From the NCBI RefSeq assembly GCF_026212465.1, contig NC_080048.1, positions 36,127,700 through 36,191,699 of the forward strand: a stretch of 64,000 nucleotides of DNA, read 5' to 3'. This document shows, piece after piece, positions 37,045 to 50,369 of the stretch. Within the stretch, counting starts at the first letter, position 1; every line of letters starts with the position of its first letter. The notes beneath the pieces are model-generated. The model saw nothing but the letters and a program-made list of their open reading frames with translations, was not told the DNA's origin and searched no databases. This DNA comes from Amaranthus tricolor. Lineage: Eukaryota; Streptophyta; Magnoliopsida; Caryophyllales; Amaranthaceae. The position numbers were made by a program, and so were the translations under genes.

Positions 37045-40000
37045 GTAGCTATCTAAAATATCTTGAAGTTTGTTCCAAAATGCAAAATTTTGGTTTCAAT
37101 CACGGTCATGAAACAATTTTGCGGTCAATGTGGATACTTAACAGTTGTCACGGTATATTGATCACGGCTTACATTACAAAAAATTTGCAATATGGTTGCG
37201 ATAACGAGATGCGAGCGATATTTTGCTCTATGGTTTGTGTTGTGAGTTTACCTTTTTAATGTAACTTACGACTGAGATACTTATGTTTGCCATGCATTGT
37301 GTTCACAGGTAAATATTGTTTAGGCTTAGAAGGGAGCTATTTAAAAAGATCAACATGGTGAAATAAATGGTTTAGTTCACTGTAGTTCGACTTTTGAATG
37401 TTACTTTTTTTGGGTTGGATCAGAGTCTTATATAACGACAGCAAGTCGAGGTGCTGGATATTCTATTTCTTTTTGCAGATGCAGAAACTATAGAAATACT
37501 ACATTGCTCATACCGTTACGTATTCTCAAGGAGTTCAGTAGATTATCATTGTTCCAGCTTTTTAACATAAGACAATATACCAAGCTTTTCTGCAAAGAAT
37601 CACAGTGCAAAACAAGGTCGCATCACCATACCCTAAAGGTTTTGGAGTTTATTACGACTAAAATACAGGTCAAGACAACTGCAATACCATTCGTATTAAT
37701 GGCAAATCGTTTTGTTTACCGCTACCAGGACCGAAACCGTATGTTGGGATGCTCCCTGTCAGGTTTGAGCTGTGCATATTCTCCTAATCTGTGGATGACT
37801 ATGTACTTTTATTGAAACATGGAACAGTAAATAACGTGTCTTGATTTTGACTGCAACATGCTCCAGTTTTTCCGCTATTGGTGGGTTCGAATGATGGTGA
37901 TTCGAGGCCATTAATCAAATATTATGATTGTTTGTGATTTAGGATAAAAAGATCCATGCCCCCCTATTGTCGAGATGCATCCTTGCTGTTTAGAAAATCT
38001 ATGAATGCTAGTGATGTTATTGAAAAAAAAGATGATCAATGTATTGCAACTCTTTCTTTGATGCTATTGAAAAAGTTTGGCAAATACAAGGTTGCTACTT
38101 AATGCTTACATATCATGGACACTGAGTGCTCGTTCCATGAGGTGCTCGTTTGAACATCTTGTGCTCGTTTGAGCACATGCAGTTATCTTTAGGTTTTGTT
38201 ATCTTTAGGTGGTCTATTGGTCTTCACCGAAGAAGGACTTGATAGCAAAGACATACAAACTCCAACCAACGTTCATATTAATCGCATCCTTAAACCCTAG
38301 TACAAATCAAGTTTTGTGCTATCCTTAATTGTGTCCAATCCTTAATAGGAACAAAGATGAAGATTATAAGATTCGGGTGTTCTAATGATGTGTAGTTTCT
38401 AAATTCAAAGGCTTGGATATTTTATCCCTGACCATCTGATATGAAAATTAAATATATAATCAATTCGAGATTTTTTAGGAGTATAAGCTTTAAATATGTT
38501 AAAATTAATATAATTAAGACTATATACATCTAATAAATGAAAAATAGAAACATCAAATAAGAATAAATGGAGTATAAGATTAACATTTTAAACATTATGT
38601 TTATATTAATGATAGTTAAAATATCAATGATCAAATTTATTTAAATTTGACTTTTAAATTAAAATAAATTAACAATACATAAACAAACGGAATCAATACT
38701 AATTAAAAAAAAAAACTCCTGGTATAAACATTTGAATTGCAGGCAAGACGAAAAGAGCTCATCATTCCCATGAATATGAAAAATCAAACCTCTGTCATAA
38801 AAGTGAAAGAGAAAACTGTAAACCATTCAACTAACCTATAATTTATCTTATAAACATGAAAAACTACTTCCTAATTAGAAGCAAGGGAGTAAAGTAATGG
38901 CATGAACTTGTCAAAACTAATAATATAGTCCATTGTTAGTAGAGCATGCTTGAAGGAAGGGAAAGCACCAAGTTAAGTACATAAATTTACCATCTTCCAC
39001 TACATTTATTAGTGTTTTGCTAACAAGGAGCTAAACATAAAGGCTACACGTAACCTTTTGCAAGATTTAGAAATTATGGATTTTGAAGCATTCTATTTAT
39101 CGATTATATTGTTAGTGGAATAAATTAATGAATGATAATGTGAATCTTTTTTTAATTAGTTCAAACTAACATAGTGAAATCTACTAGATCAACTATTTCA
39201 TAAAATTTTTGGTACCATTATTAATTTATAAAGAATAATTTTAAAACAATATCATTATTATTATATTTAATTTTGAGAATCAGATTTTGTCTTAGTTAAA
39301 GACCAAATTCTAACCTAATCCTCAACCTTCCTTAACATTTCCTATAATAAAAAAAACTAATTTCATTTGTATATCCAAATTCCTCACGATCAGTTTGTAC
39401 ACGATCTTAAAACATAATAATGGTAATAAAATTTATTTTTGTTAAGAAAGTATGTTCATGTTCATGCTTGTTCGTCCGAATTAGATTTTTGACTTTAATT
39501 TTTTTATTTTTAGGTGATAATTAATGTAAATTTGTGAAAAAAAAAAACATATTTGAGAATTGAGAAGCTTCATTCCAATGAAAATGATATAGTACTTTTC
39601 ATTAAAAAATTACATTAAAAATAATTTGTATCGTTAATTTGTTAATGTAATTTATTACTTGTCATCAAACAGAACGTAAAAATTATAACTGAACGAACAA
39701 TGTAGAAGTACAAATCTAGAAATGGATAAGAGTAGATCGAAACAAGTTACTTAATCTAAATTTGACTCGAATTAAGCGATTTAGTTTATTTTTTCGATCA
39801 ATTAACTAAATGAGTTGACACTTCTTGATTAGTTTTTTGATTATATTGGTTTAGATCAAGATTTTCTACCTAAACATAACTTGGTAGGACTTTTTTATGA
39901 GTAAAAATTCAAAGAACTAATTTGATAAATATGAGATCTGGAAAAAATTAAGAATGAGATATATTTTAATCATAATAATTTTAGACAACAATCAAAGGTA

Positions 40001-40454
40001 TTTATTCTATGGTGAAATATTCTTTTATCTTTTAAAATCTTCAAAAGGTTCAAAAAAATTTGTTAAAATTTAATATCAAATGAATTAAGTGGATGACTTG
40101 TTTTGTATAAGAATTAAGATCGAATATTTTGTCAATTTAATAACACAAAAATTTCAATTAAGACGGTTTCACAACAATAAAATCTTTAAGTGAGTTAAAT
40201 AGCCAACTAAATTGATTAAAATACCAACTTTTATACGTAAATTATATTTAATTCAATTATTCAATGTTTAACATGTCATTTTAAATATTAAAAATTAACA
40301 CTTTAAATATATAAAATACTTAAATTAATTGTTTAAAAGAGCCACCGTATGAACATATATCAGCATAAAACGATATAATATAAAAATTACTCATTTAATC
40401 TAAATGTGGTATATTTTATTACTTGTCATACAAACCAATTTTATTTGCAAGCCC
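37045..40454. other. Intergenic DNA between PPR and subtilase genes
   Basis: AT-rich. The section 38110-38400 carries GTGCTCGTTTGAGCACATGC and may be a decayed LTR. A 103-codon frame at 37504-37815 has no recognised features. No RNA gene seen. Confidence 0.45.
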
Positions 40455-40462
40455 TATATAAA
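40455..40462 (+). promoter_or_regulatory. TATA box of the subtilase gene
   Basis: TATATAAA in CCCTATATAAATCCCCAAG lies 71 bases before the start codon, giving a leader of about 40 bases, normal for plant genes. Confidence 0.7.
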
Positions 40463-40532
40463 TCCCCAAGAGCCTCAAACCCTAAAGCATCCTTCAAAAC
40501 TCTAATTTCCCTCCAACACCAAATTTTCTATA

Positions 40533-43500
40533 ATGTCACATTTTTATTGCATAATAATTTTCCTAGCTCTCTTCATTTCCCTATCTCACATTACAATAGG
40601 AGAAACCCACAACCAAGAAACAACACAAACTTACATTGTCAAAACAAATAATGACCTTAAGCCCCTTGATTTTTCTAACATTGAGGAATGGTACAAGTTT
40701 ATTCTTAAGAAAACAAATTCTAATCCCAATACTTCTTTGCTTCATGTTTACAAAACAGTCTTCCAAGGGTTCTCGGCCCGACTTACACCCGAACAAACCC
40801 GCTCATTGCGAGCTCAGATTGAGGTTAATGAGATCATCCAAGACACAATTTACCAATTACACACCACAAGATCACCTCACTTTCTTGGCCTTGATTCATA
40901 CAATAAGCCCATGGGCTTACTAAAAGAGAGTGAATTGGGCTCAAATATTGTAGTTGGAGTCATTGACACGGGTATTTGGCCCGAAAACCTTAGCTTTAAA
41001 GATGATGACCTTGGCCCAATCCCGGCCCATTTCAAAGGAGAATGTGTTGGAGGGGAAGATTTCCCATCCACCCTTTGTAACAAGAAACTAGTTGGTGTAA
41101 GATACTTTGGTTCAGGGTTATTGAATAATGAAGCTAAATCAGCTAGAGATACTTCTGGCCATGGCACTCATACTGCATCCACAATTGCAGGTAGAGTAAT
41201 TTTTGTATGGACTGCACGATATCAATTATATTTTCACTTAAAACTTTTCATTTCTAGAGAAAAAACTTAATTTTTTAAACAAGTAATTGATTTTCTTCTC
41301 ATGTAAAACATAACTAGGTGAATATCCGTGCTAAAGCATGAGTTATCTAACAATCGATGTGTCATAAAAAAAAAAAGAAAATTTAATATGGTAATCCTAA
41401 ATGTTTTGCTTTTCCACATAGTAGACAAAAGTTTTTTTAATATGTGTGGTACGCCTAAGCTTTTAATTTTTTCACTCGGTAGATAAAAGACTAAGATTTT
41501 GGTTAAATTTATGTTATTATTACTCATCATAAAGAGTTTTTTTTCATAAAAACAAACATTGCGATCACCTTTAGGCCTTATGGGACACATTTTTCAAAAA
41601 TATGTTTGAAATGAGTACTTAATTTAATTTAGCAAAAATGTTAATGTTTTGTCTACCATATAGAAAAGTTGAAAGCACGGAGGCACTATGCAAATTAAAA
41701 ATATGCTTGTCTACCATATGGAAGAGTCGAAAACTCAAGAATAGCACGTAAAATTTCTCAAAAATATTTGATACGTAATGCTTCCTTATCATAATGAAAT
41801 TCATCAGCGATAAGCTTATTGAAGTTATGCCTACCAATTACATGGTCCCGGCATAACTTACAATTGTAGTCACATAAAGAGCACCCATTTCTATGTAAAA
41901 GTATTCCAACCTCTATAAGCGGTATATCTGTTGTTCAGAATAGATTGCTTTAATCAAATTTATAATTCAATAAAATAATATATCTTATATCTAAATAAAT
42001 TATTAATCTTAATTTCCGTAAATATTTCTTATGAAAACTTCATTAAAAAATGGAGGGAGTACTCGCTCTGTGTCCATAAGTACAATTGTAACAGACTTTT
42101 TGACGGAGTCCATATCAACATCCCTATCAATAAAATATACTAATAAAGACGACTTGAAACACGTGTTACACTGTCATTAAAAATTTCCAGCATTTTTTCT
42201 ATCATTGATAGAGAAAGTTTTGATATTTGACTTAATATTTAAGAAAACATTCAACTCATTAAAACATGTAATATTTGTTGATTGACTATAATTGTATGTG
42301 ACGATCTATTGAAATACTATATTTTCTTATATAAACCAAAAGAAAATATACATATAAATCTTCATTTTAACTTAGATAATAAATCATTATCACATAATGG
42401 ATAAACAAACTAATTTGACTATTTTTTCAACTAAATCCTCCCTCCTATTTATCATGATTGAAGACTTTTAAAGTTTATTTGTCTTAATTATCAATAATTA
42501 CTATGAGATTATGTTTTAGATATTGGTGTATAATAAATTTATTTAATAATTTAATAATTATCGTAATTAAATGTCAACATTTTCACACTCCTTAATTACA
42601 GTCTTTGTGAAAAAAAAAATGTATGGCTATGCTTTGGTTGTTTTATAATCTTCATCATTTTTATAAACCAAGAATAATCTTTCAATCTGATATATCTTTT
42701 CCAGCTTGATTTTGTGAGCTTCATCAACGTAAACTCCTTTTGGTGTTGTTGCATACATGCATGTCTCTTGTCATTCTGCAAAACGTAATATTACAATTCT
42801 TTTATTTTCTTCATTTTCATTTGTTATTCCCGTGATCACTTTTTATATATATAGATCTCAATGCCAATTTAAAAATTAAATAATTTTAATTACGAGTTTT
42901 TTAAAATTAGATGTTTAGATAGTATATATTGAAAATGTGAGACAAAATTATCAAGATTCTACATGAATATGTTTTTTCATGTAAATTAATAAGAAATCGT
43001 AATTAAAATTTGACACAAAAATTTATAAATTCTATTTAAGAAGAATATAAAAAAAATAGAGAGTAATAAACAATGTTAAACTTTGGACTTTATATAAACC
43101 ATGAATCTTATGGATGTATAAAATCGTAACCTTGCGCCATACTAGATCAATTATGTTTATCTTAGTTGGTGATTAAAATATTCAATATTAAAAGATGTGG
43201 TTTTTTTATTTCTTTAGTATTGAGAACAAAAATTGATCTATTTTTTTTATCTAAAATCGTGCCAATATTTTTTGATGTTATGTGTAATACTTCTTAAAAT
43301 ATAGGCTTGTGTTTAAACGAATATCATCTTCATAGACATCACTCCTCTTTTAAATTCATTATATTGAACCTAATATTTTTTGTGAATTGAAGTTATAATT
43401 AAGTTTAATATTTTTTGACTCATTATAGATATGATAGTGCATATTGGAATATAAGTGGAGACATAATTACTTGCAATGGTTAAAGCTGTTTTTAATATGT

Positions 43501-46451
43501 TTTTCTCTAATAGAATTTACGAATTTTATTGTTAAATTTTAATTATAATTTTTCATCAATCTATAAAAAAAATATATTTATGTGAAATCTTAATAGATTT
43601 GTCTAAAAATATTTTCTAATTGTATTGAGTACTACATAATAGAATAATGATGTTTATTAAAACTAATGATTAATTCATATGCACAAATAGATAACACTGA
43701 TTTTCTACTTTGGCGGAGGAAGTTATAACCCGCCATTATTATGAAGTGAAAGGGCTAACGGGTCGGATGAAAGTGCACATTGAAGAGTGGGTTAATTGTC
43801 TATTTATAATGTCAAGGATATTCAAAGTAAATGCATTATTTTATACTTAAAAAGGAAAAATATCAAAAAGGTTGATATAAAAAAAGGAAAAATTAACATT
43901 TATAATTCAATATTTCATCCATTTATGGTGAATAATTTTAAATTTAGATTATTTTTTAATAAACCAATCTTTGTCTTTAATTTGCTGTCAGCATAATAGG
44001 GTATGCTGATAGCAAATTAAGGATAAAAGTTGAATTATATTATAAATGTTAGATTTAAAAAAAAAATAATCTAAATGTGGAGTTATTCATAATTTACCCA
44101 CTTCTTATAAGATAGAGTTTATATATGCGTTATAAAACTAGTGCACATTAATTTTATTGTAAACTAAATCTATACCCGCAGGTAATATTCGCGAAAATGT
44201 GTCCTTTTTCGGGTATGCTAAGGGTGAAGGGACAGGGATTGCACCAAAAGCAAGGCTATCCATATACAAAGTGTGTTGGGAATACGGGTGCTTTGGATCC
44301 GATGTATTAGCTGCCATTGATAAAGCTGTTGAAGACGGTGTAGATGTAATATCCATCTCCTTAGGTGGAGCCTCTAGCAGGTACTGATATATTGAATATC
44401 CGATGACTTTCCATCTTATAATTAATAGGTGTAGCCCATCAAGTTTATATGTTAGTCAATTTCTGTTTGATTATTTGATGTGAGATCACATGTGAGTTAT
44501 TTTTCCAACGCTCTTTTTCACATGTGAACCCATTTTTTAATTGAGTAGAAAAGCGGAAACCGTCGGCTCTGATACCATAATAAATTTTTCATTGGGCTTG
44601 TACGTTACAAGAACCACGCAAGAGAAGAGTTGACTCACGACTACATAATTTGCTTTTAGTGAAATATACTTAGTGACATTAAATAAACCATTTAGCAACA
44701 CAATAAAAAATCATACTAAAACTTTTTGCGGCATAGAATCTAGTAATATTTCTCATAAATGTCACTATAGACTATAGTAACAATTACATATGTCATTAAA
44801 GACCAAATAAAGTGTCACTACATCACTTTATAGTGACACTTATAGTGAAACTTAAAATAAAAATCAATTATTATTACCCTAAAAATATAAATCAGCGGTA
44901 TTTTTTTAATGTCATTACGAAAAGTTAAATTTGTTGTAGTGACACACAAGTCTTCTATTCTAAAACCAATTGGTAATAAGAAGAGTAGTCCATCAAACTT
45001 ATATGTTAATCAACTTCTCTCCAATTGTTTTACGTGAAATTAGATGTGGCTTATTTTTCCACAGGTACAACTTAGACCCGCTTGCCATTGGATCATTCGG
45101 AGCATTAACGAAAGGGGTGTTTGTATCAGCATCAGCTGGTAATTTAGGACCAAACCCGAGTTCCTTATCAAACGAAGCTCCATGGATCGCCACAATCGGA
45201 GCAAGTACCATTGACAGAAAATTCTTAGCTGATGTAGTACTAGATAATGGTGTAGTTTTAACTGGTGCTTCTCTTTATACAGGGGGACCATTACCTAAAA
45301 ACAAAACATATCCTTTGGTGTACTTTTCATCAGATTTCTCTAAGCAACTTTGTATGCCTGAATCATTTGATCAAAAACTAGTCGAGGGGAAAATCGTGAT
45401 TTGTTCTATAGGAATGATTAGCCCGATTGAGAAAGGAATAGTTGTAAAAAAAGCCGGTGGTGTAGGTGTTATTGTCGTTATCAACAATCCTATAATAGGC
45501 CCGAATGATACCGTAAAAAGCGATCCCTTTCTGTACCCTGGTGTCACACTTCCTTACGGGCCCACAAAAAGTCTTCTCGATTACATACATAAACGCAAAG
45601 TTAAACAAGGGACTATTCTGTTTCGAGGTACTGAAACAGGCAAAAGTATAATTGCTCCGATGATGGCTGTGTTTTCATCTCGAGGCCCAAATAGGCAGTC
45701 GATATATGTGCTTAAACCTGATGTTATCGCACCAGGAGTCGACATTCTAGCTGGTTGGCCCGATAACATGCCACCATCTTTTATACAGGAAGACCCAAGA
45801 AGATCAGAGTTTAATATCTTATCAGGAACCTCAATGTCCTGCCCACATGTATCAGGGGTAGCCGCCTTACTTAAGGCGGCTAACCCTGATTGGACTCCCC
45901 CTATGATTCGGTCTGCCTTGATGACAACCGCGTATAAGGGGTACCATGAAGAAACAATGAAAATTAGTACCCCACCTACATTTTGGGACGAGGGTGCAGG
46001 ACATGTGAATCCAGAAAAGGCTAATAATCCGGGTTTAGTTTTTAACATAACCGAAAATGATTATATTGATTTTCTTTGTGCTTCGGGTTATAATAAAACC
46101 GAAATATCAACAATAGCAAAAACATCGAATCGTTGCGAAGAGAAGAAGGTAAAGGAATGGGATTTGAATTACCCTGCAATTATTGTGACATCTGATTTAC
46201 AAGGTAGGATGATTTTAAGGACACTAACAAGTGTAGAGTCACAAGAAAGTAGGTATAGTGTTTTTGTTGTTGAACCTAAAGGGATGAAAATAAGGGTAAG
46301 TCCCTTAAATATGAGTTTTAAGGGCAAAGGGGATAAGCAAAGTTTTTCTGTTGAAGTTTTTGGTATGAAAGAGGCAGGAAGTCATGCTGTTGGTACTGTC
46401 ACTTGGACTGATGGTAGCCATAATGTTACCATACCTGTGGTGCTCACATGA
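40533..46451 (+). CDS. Plant subtilisin-like serine protease (SBT family)
   Basis: Three exons, 40533-41190, 44182-44380 and 45065-46451, joined by GT-AG introns, give 747 residues. A signal peptide (residues about 1-23, core FYCIIIFLALFISLS) directs it to the secretory path. An I9 inhibitor propeptide follows (about 33-112, beginning TYIVKTN). The catalytic domain keeps the triad: D145 in VIDTGIWP, H210 in SGHGTHTAS, S542 in SGTSMSCPHVSG; the oxyanion Asn is N312 in SASAGN. A protease-associated domain is inserted at about 345-465, and a C-terminal fibronectin-III-like domain starts near 645. These enzymes are extracellular and process peptides or wall proteins; the substrate cannot be told from sequence. 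Intron 1 is long (2.99 kb) and holds a foldback MITE; intron 2 is mostly repeat. The reading frame is intact across both junctions. Confidence 0.93.
41370..41760. mobile_element. Foldback MITE (CCACATGGTAGACAAA family), copy 2
   Basis: Lies in intron 1 of the subtilase gene. CTTTTCCACATAGTAGACAA near 41409 pairs with TTGTCTACCATATAGAAAAG near 41649, and a second arm GCTTGTCTACCATATGGAAG follows. Same layout as 21480-21830, including a shared AAATGAGTACTTAATTTAAT or AAATAAGTACTTAATTTAAT segment. Confidence 0.7.
42040..42115. repeat. Abutting MITE-like ends in subtilase intron 1
   Basis: AAAATGGAGGGAGTA (an outward-reading CTCCCTCC-type end) directly precedes CTCTGTGTCCATAAGTACAA, a motif of the same class, as if two relic elements of the Stowaway/mariner style meet. 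Boundaries are uncertain. Confidence 0.3.
44427..44638. repeat. Dispersed repeat (GTAGYCCATCAARYTTATATG), copy 1
   Basis: GTAGCCCATCAAGTTTATAT followed by TCTGATACCATAATAAATTT and AAGAACCACGCAAGAGAAGA. A second copy occurs at 44984-45064 in the same intron, and part of it at 58016-58098. The mini-CACTA sits between copies 1 and 2. Confidence 0.55.
44639..44941. mobile_element. Short non-autonomous CACTA-like element
   Basis: The right end AAATTTGTTGTAGTG is a typical CACTA terminus; the left end GACTACATAATTTG is its decayed partner. The interior has many TAGTGACA and TGTCACTA units in both directions, the subterminal motif of such elements. It lies in subtilase intron 2. No coding capacity. 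Confidence 0.55.
44984..45064. repeat. Dispersed repeat, copy 2, reaching the subtilase exon 3 acceptor
   Basis: AGTCCATCAAACTTATATGT to TTATTTTTCCACAG. It aligns with copy 1 (ending TTATTTTTCCAACG) up to the exon boundary, so the acceptor AG used by exon 3 lies within repeat-derived sequence. Confidence 0.5.
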
Positions 46452-47939
46452 AAAATATTATTTTATGTGTTGTTTTTAATATTTTAAATAATTTGGCTAG
46501 TTTTATGAAGAAAGAAATTTGTGTTATACTTAAATAATTTGTTGTTGTATGTATGTCATTTCGTATGTCATGAATTGATCTTATCACTATTAACTTCCTA
46601 AATGATCACTTTAAGATAAGGAGTGTATATTAGGCCAACCCAATAGAACTGGTCTAACTGTAAGACCGTCTCATTTAAGAATTAGTGAATATATATAAAT
46701 ATAATATAAAAATTACAAAAGCTTCAAAATTGCCATTGCAATCAACTTATTAATTTCACCATCCTTGTAATTTGATACTCTTACAGATTGTTAGACTATA
46801 GAAATAACTTATATGTGACTCTAAGCAATACAATAAATACATCCATCAAAATGCTATTAAATGACTCTTATTTATAATGAAATTTAGGGGTCCGATTAAT
46901 AACTTCACTCTTGTTACTGATACTACATATAAAAAAATTATTTTCGATTAATTATTAATAACAATGCAATAAATAGAAATATAATAATCGTATGCTAAGA
47001 TTCAAATTACAATATTTAAATTTCTTCATCTCCATAATAGTTTTATTTTTTAAGAGAAAATTGTCAATTATAAATTAATTTTCTTTAATCTACTGAAAAT
47101 AAATTTAGCTATTATGGAGTATTTTAAATAAATCATCTTTAAAATCTTTGTAAATCAAACAATTAGGAATAAATATACTGGTCGGTGAATTCATAATCAT
47201 TGTCTCGTTGAATTTATTTTCAACAAATAAAAATAAGAATTTATTTTAACAATTTCCCTTATTAAATATAGCAATATAACTCGAAGGAAATAATAAAACT
47301 GTCCCGTTGAAATGGCTATAATATTGATTCCTTTCTTTACGTTTGGTTTAATTTCGGAGAAAACAAGACAAAAGCATGAAATGTATTGATATTAAGAAAA
47401 CCAGATCAAGTGTACTTTCGATCAGAATTTGTTGACTTAATAATTAAAAACATTTCATTTTATTATCAACCGACTGTTAGGTGATTTTTATGGTAATGAA
47501 TGTTGATCCAAAAAATGTTTTCTTTATAACTTTTTATTACCATTTCATATCGCATTTTTAAATATTAATAATGAATTTTATGAAAAAAATAAGATAATTG
47601 AAAGAGAACAATACTGAAAGAGAACAATTATAACTATAAAAATTGTCAAGGTATTTTCTATCAGAATTACATTAATTTTTCATAACGACTAGCACTATTT
47701 AATACTGACTATCAAGCATACGAAGAAACAATCCCAAATTAATGTCATTGATTTAAATAAAAATACAAAAACAACAATACAACAAATTTATTTGCTCCCT
47801 TTCACTCATTTTAGATCAAAGAAAATATATTTAAAAAAGTAAATATTGATAATAAGTGAAATGAAAAGATAAATTGCGTGGATGAAATTAAAAGACGGGG
47901 TGTTCGACAATCGATTGTTTGTTAGTTGGCTTTCAAGAT
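46452..47939. other. Intergenic DNA between subtilase and MULE
   Basis: AT-rich, no gene recognised. A GTAAGACCGTCTCATTT motif near 46660 belongs to the same motif class as the foldback ends at 18140 and 20760. Confidence 0.5.
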
Positions 47940-48043
47940 GGGTGTTATTATTTATCGCCACCTTTTTCATTTTATCGTCACCCCTTAATGAAATTACGAA
48001 TTTGCCCCTGGACTTTAAAAAATTACGAAATTGTCACTGGACT
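47940..48043 (+). repeat. Left terminal inverted repeat of the MULE
   Basis: Begins GGGTGTTATTATTTATCGCC and aligns with the reverse complement of 55516-55606 and with the orphan copy at 24440-24535, which also starts GGATGTT. The common GGnTGTT start suggests the outer edge. Confidence 0.75.
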
Positions 48044-48116
48044 TAAAACATGTTTAACAAATGTAACTTGTACTTAATAAAACTATTATCACTTAATAAC
48101 ATTATTATCGAGACTC

Positions 48117-48125
48117 TATATATAT
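48117..48125 (+). promoter_or_regulatory. TATA box ahead of the MULE transposase
   Basis: TATATATAT lies 127 bases before the proposed first ATG (48244), just inside the left terminal repeat. Confidence 0.45.
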
Positions 48126-48327
48126 TGAATTTTTAGAAGCGTTCTTGTAGTATATACGAATTCAAACACGGTACTATCTCTCTAAAAACTCTCTAAAAAC
48201 ACTACGTTAACTTAAACAAGCTAAAATCGTACATCGAACAACAATGGCATACGAAAACGAGCATGATAATGATTCGGTAAGTAATTAATCGATTCGAAAT
48301 TTTTTAAAAAAGAAATTTCCAGACAGG

Positions 48328-48774
48328 CCAGTCGCACAAAAATTACGACCAGACCTAGGCTGAGTCGCACAAAAAGTGCGACTGGACCTAGGCTGAGTCG
48401 CACAAAAAGTGCGACTGTACCTAGGTCGAGTCGCACTTTTTATGCGACTCTACCTAGGTACAGTCGCACATTGGTTCAATTTTTTTTTTATATTTTTTTG
48501 AATTTCGAATTATAAAATTTCTTTTGTTTAATTAATTTATTTTTTAAGTTATTGTAATTTAATAAATGTTGTAATAAATTATTTTATTTTTATATATTAT
48601 TATATTATGATAATTTTATTATAATAATTAGTGTTGAATTTTTTTAATTCGAAAATTTTTTTTTAAAAAAAATAATAATAATACCAGTCGCACAAAAAGT
48701 GCGACTGTACCTAGGTCGAGTCGCACAAAAAGTGCGACTGCACCTAGGTAGAGTCGCACTTTTTGTGCGACTGT
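48328..48774. repeat. Left palindrome array of the MULE
   Basis: Two clusters (48328-48471 and 48685-48774) of the inverted repeat AGTCGCAC-AAAAA-GTGCGACT, or its T5 form, separated by ACCTAGG-type spacers at about 36-bp steps. The AT-rich DNA between the clusters is itself repeated at about 300-bp steps (48476-48632, 48775-48928, and a third partial copy). All of it lies in transposase intron 1. Confidence 0.9.
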
Positions 48775-50079
48775 TATAATTTTTTTTTTTTTTTTTGAAA
48801 TTCGAATAATAAATTTTATTTTGTTTAATTAATTTATTTTTTAAGTTATTGTTATTTCATAAATGTTGTAATATATTATTTTATTTTAATATATTATTAT
48901 ATTATGATAATGTTATAATAATAATTAGATCTGAATTTAAATAATTTATTTTAATGTTTAATTATTTTTTTAAAAAATTATTTCTTCTTATTTATTATAA
49001 TTATTTATTAAATATTATAATAAATGATTTTATTTACTCATATATTTTAATATATTATTATATTACGATAATGTTATTATAATTATTATTTTCAGGACTT
49101 TGAAAACTTAGGGGAAGATGTAGATTATTCTGATAGATTTGTTACCGATAGAGAATTTGATTCTGTAGATGATTTACATGCTTGGGCTGATGAGATAGCG
49201 CTAACAATTGGTTTTCAATTTACACGTGCTTCATATAAACAAAAGGAAGGACATTCTAGAGTGAGTTTGTACTTAAGATGTCACCACTACGGAAATATAA
49301 GGGGTGATTTGCATAACTTAGACAATGTTGCCCGACCTGGTTGCAAAAGTAGGGCTTATGGGTGTAAATTTATGATTATAGGAAGTAGTTGTAAACCAGG
49401 GGAAAGACCTTGGACGGTTAGAGTGTTTCCTGGTGAAAAAGGAAGACATAACCACCCGTTCTTCATGTACAGAGATGGTCAAATAAGAGTAAATAGGATG
49501 ACTGTCGATATTAGGCAGCACATACGAGATCTCAGTGCAACTGGCATGCAACCAGCGTTTACAATGACTTTAATTAGAAGGAATTTTCCTGGTTTTATTG
49601 CTAGTATGAATCAAATTTACAATGTAAGACAATCAATAAGGAGAGAAGAGATGGATGGTAGGACTCCTCTTCAACACTGTCTATATATGGCCACGGAGCA
49701 TAATTATGTAGTCTGGACAGACTTGGATAGTGAGGGGCAGTTGAGCAGATTATTGATTGCGAATCCAACATCTATCCAGATGATACGTTCGTGGCCCCAT
49801 GTTGTGTTGATAGACACAACGTACAAAACGAATAAGCAAAAGTGACCCCTTTGCGAAATCATTGGAATGAAGCCAAAGAATCATAACTTCTTGGTTGTGT
49901 TCTGTTTGATGCGAGATGAGGCGGTTGTGTCTTATTATTGCGTGCTGGAGAGGTTGAGGGATATTTACGGCAGAGTCCAGACGCCCGATGTAATCGTAAT
50001 GGATCGGGATGAGGGTTTGTCTGCAGCTATTCGTGCTGTCTTTCCAGGTAAACAGGTTTTAATTATTAATTATTGTCGA

Positions 50080-50369
<290 letters not shown>

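Noticed and set aside
37504..37815. 103-codon frame downstream of the PPR gene
   Set aside because: No domain, no upstream TATA at a sensible distance and no codon pattern like the neighbouring genes.
48328..48774. CRISPR-like array, because of regularly spaced short repeats
   Set aside because: The spacers are themselves repeated and the units are palindromes inside a plant transposon; not a CRISPR array.
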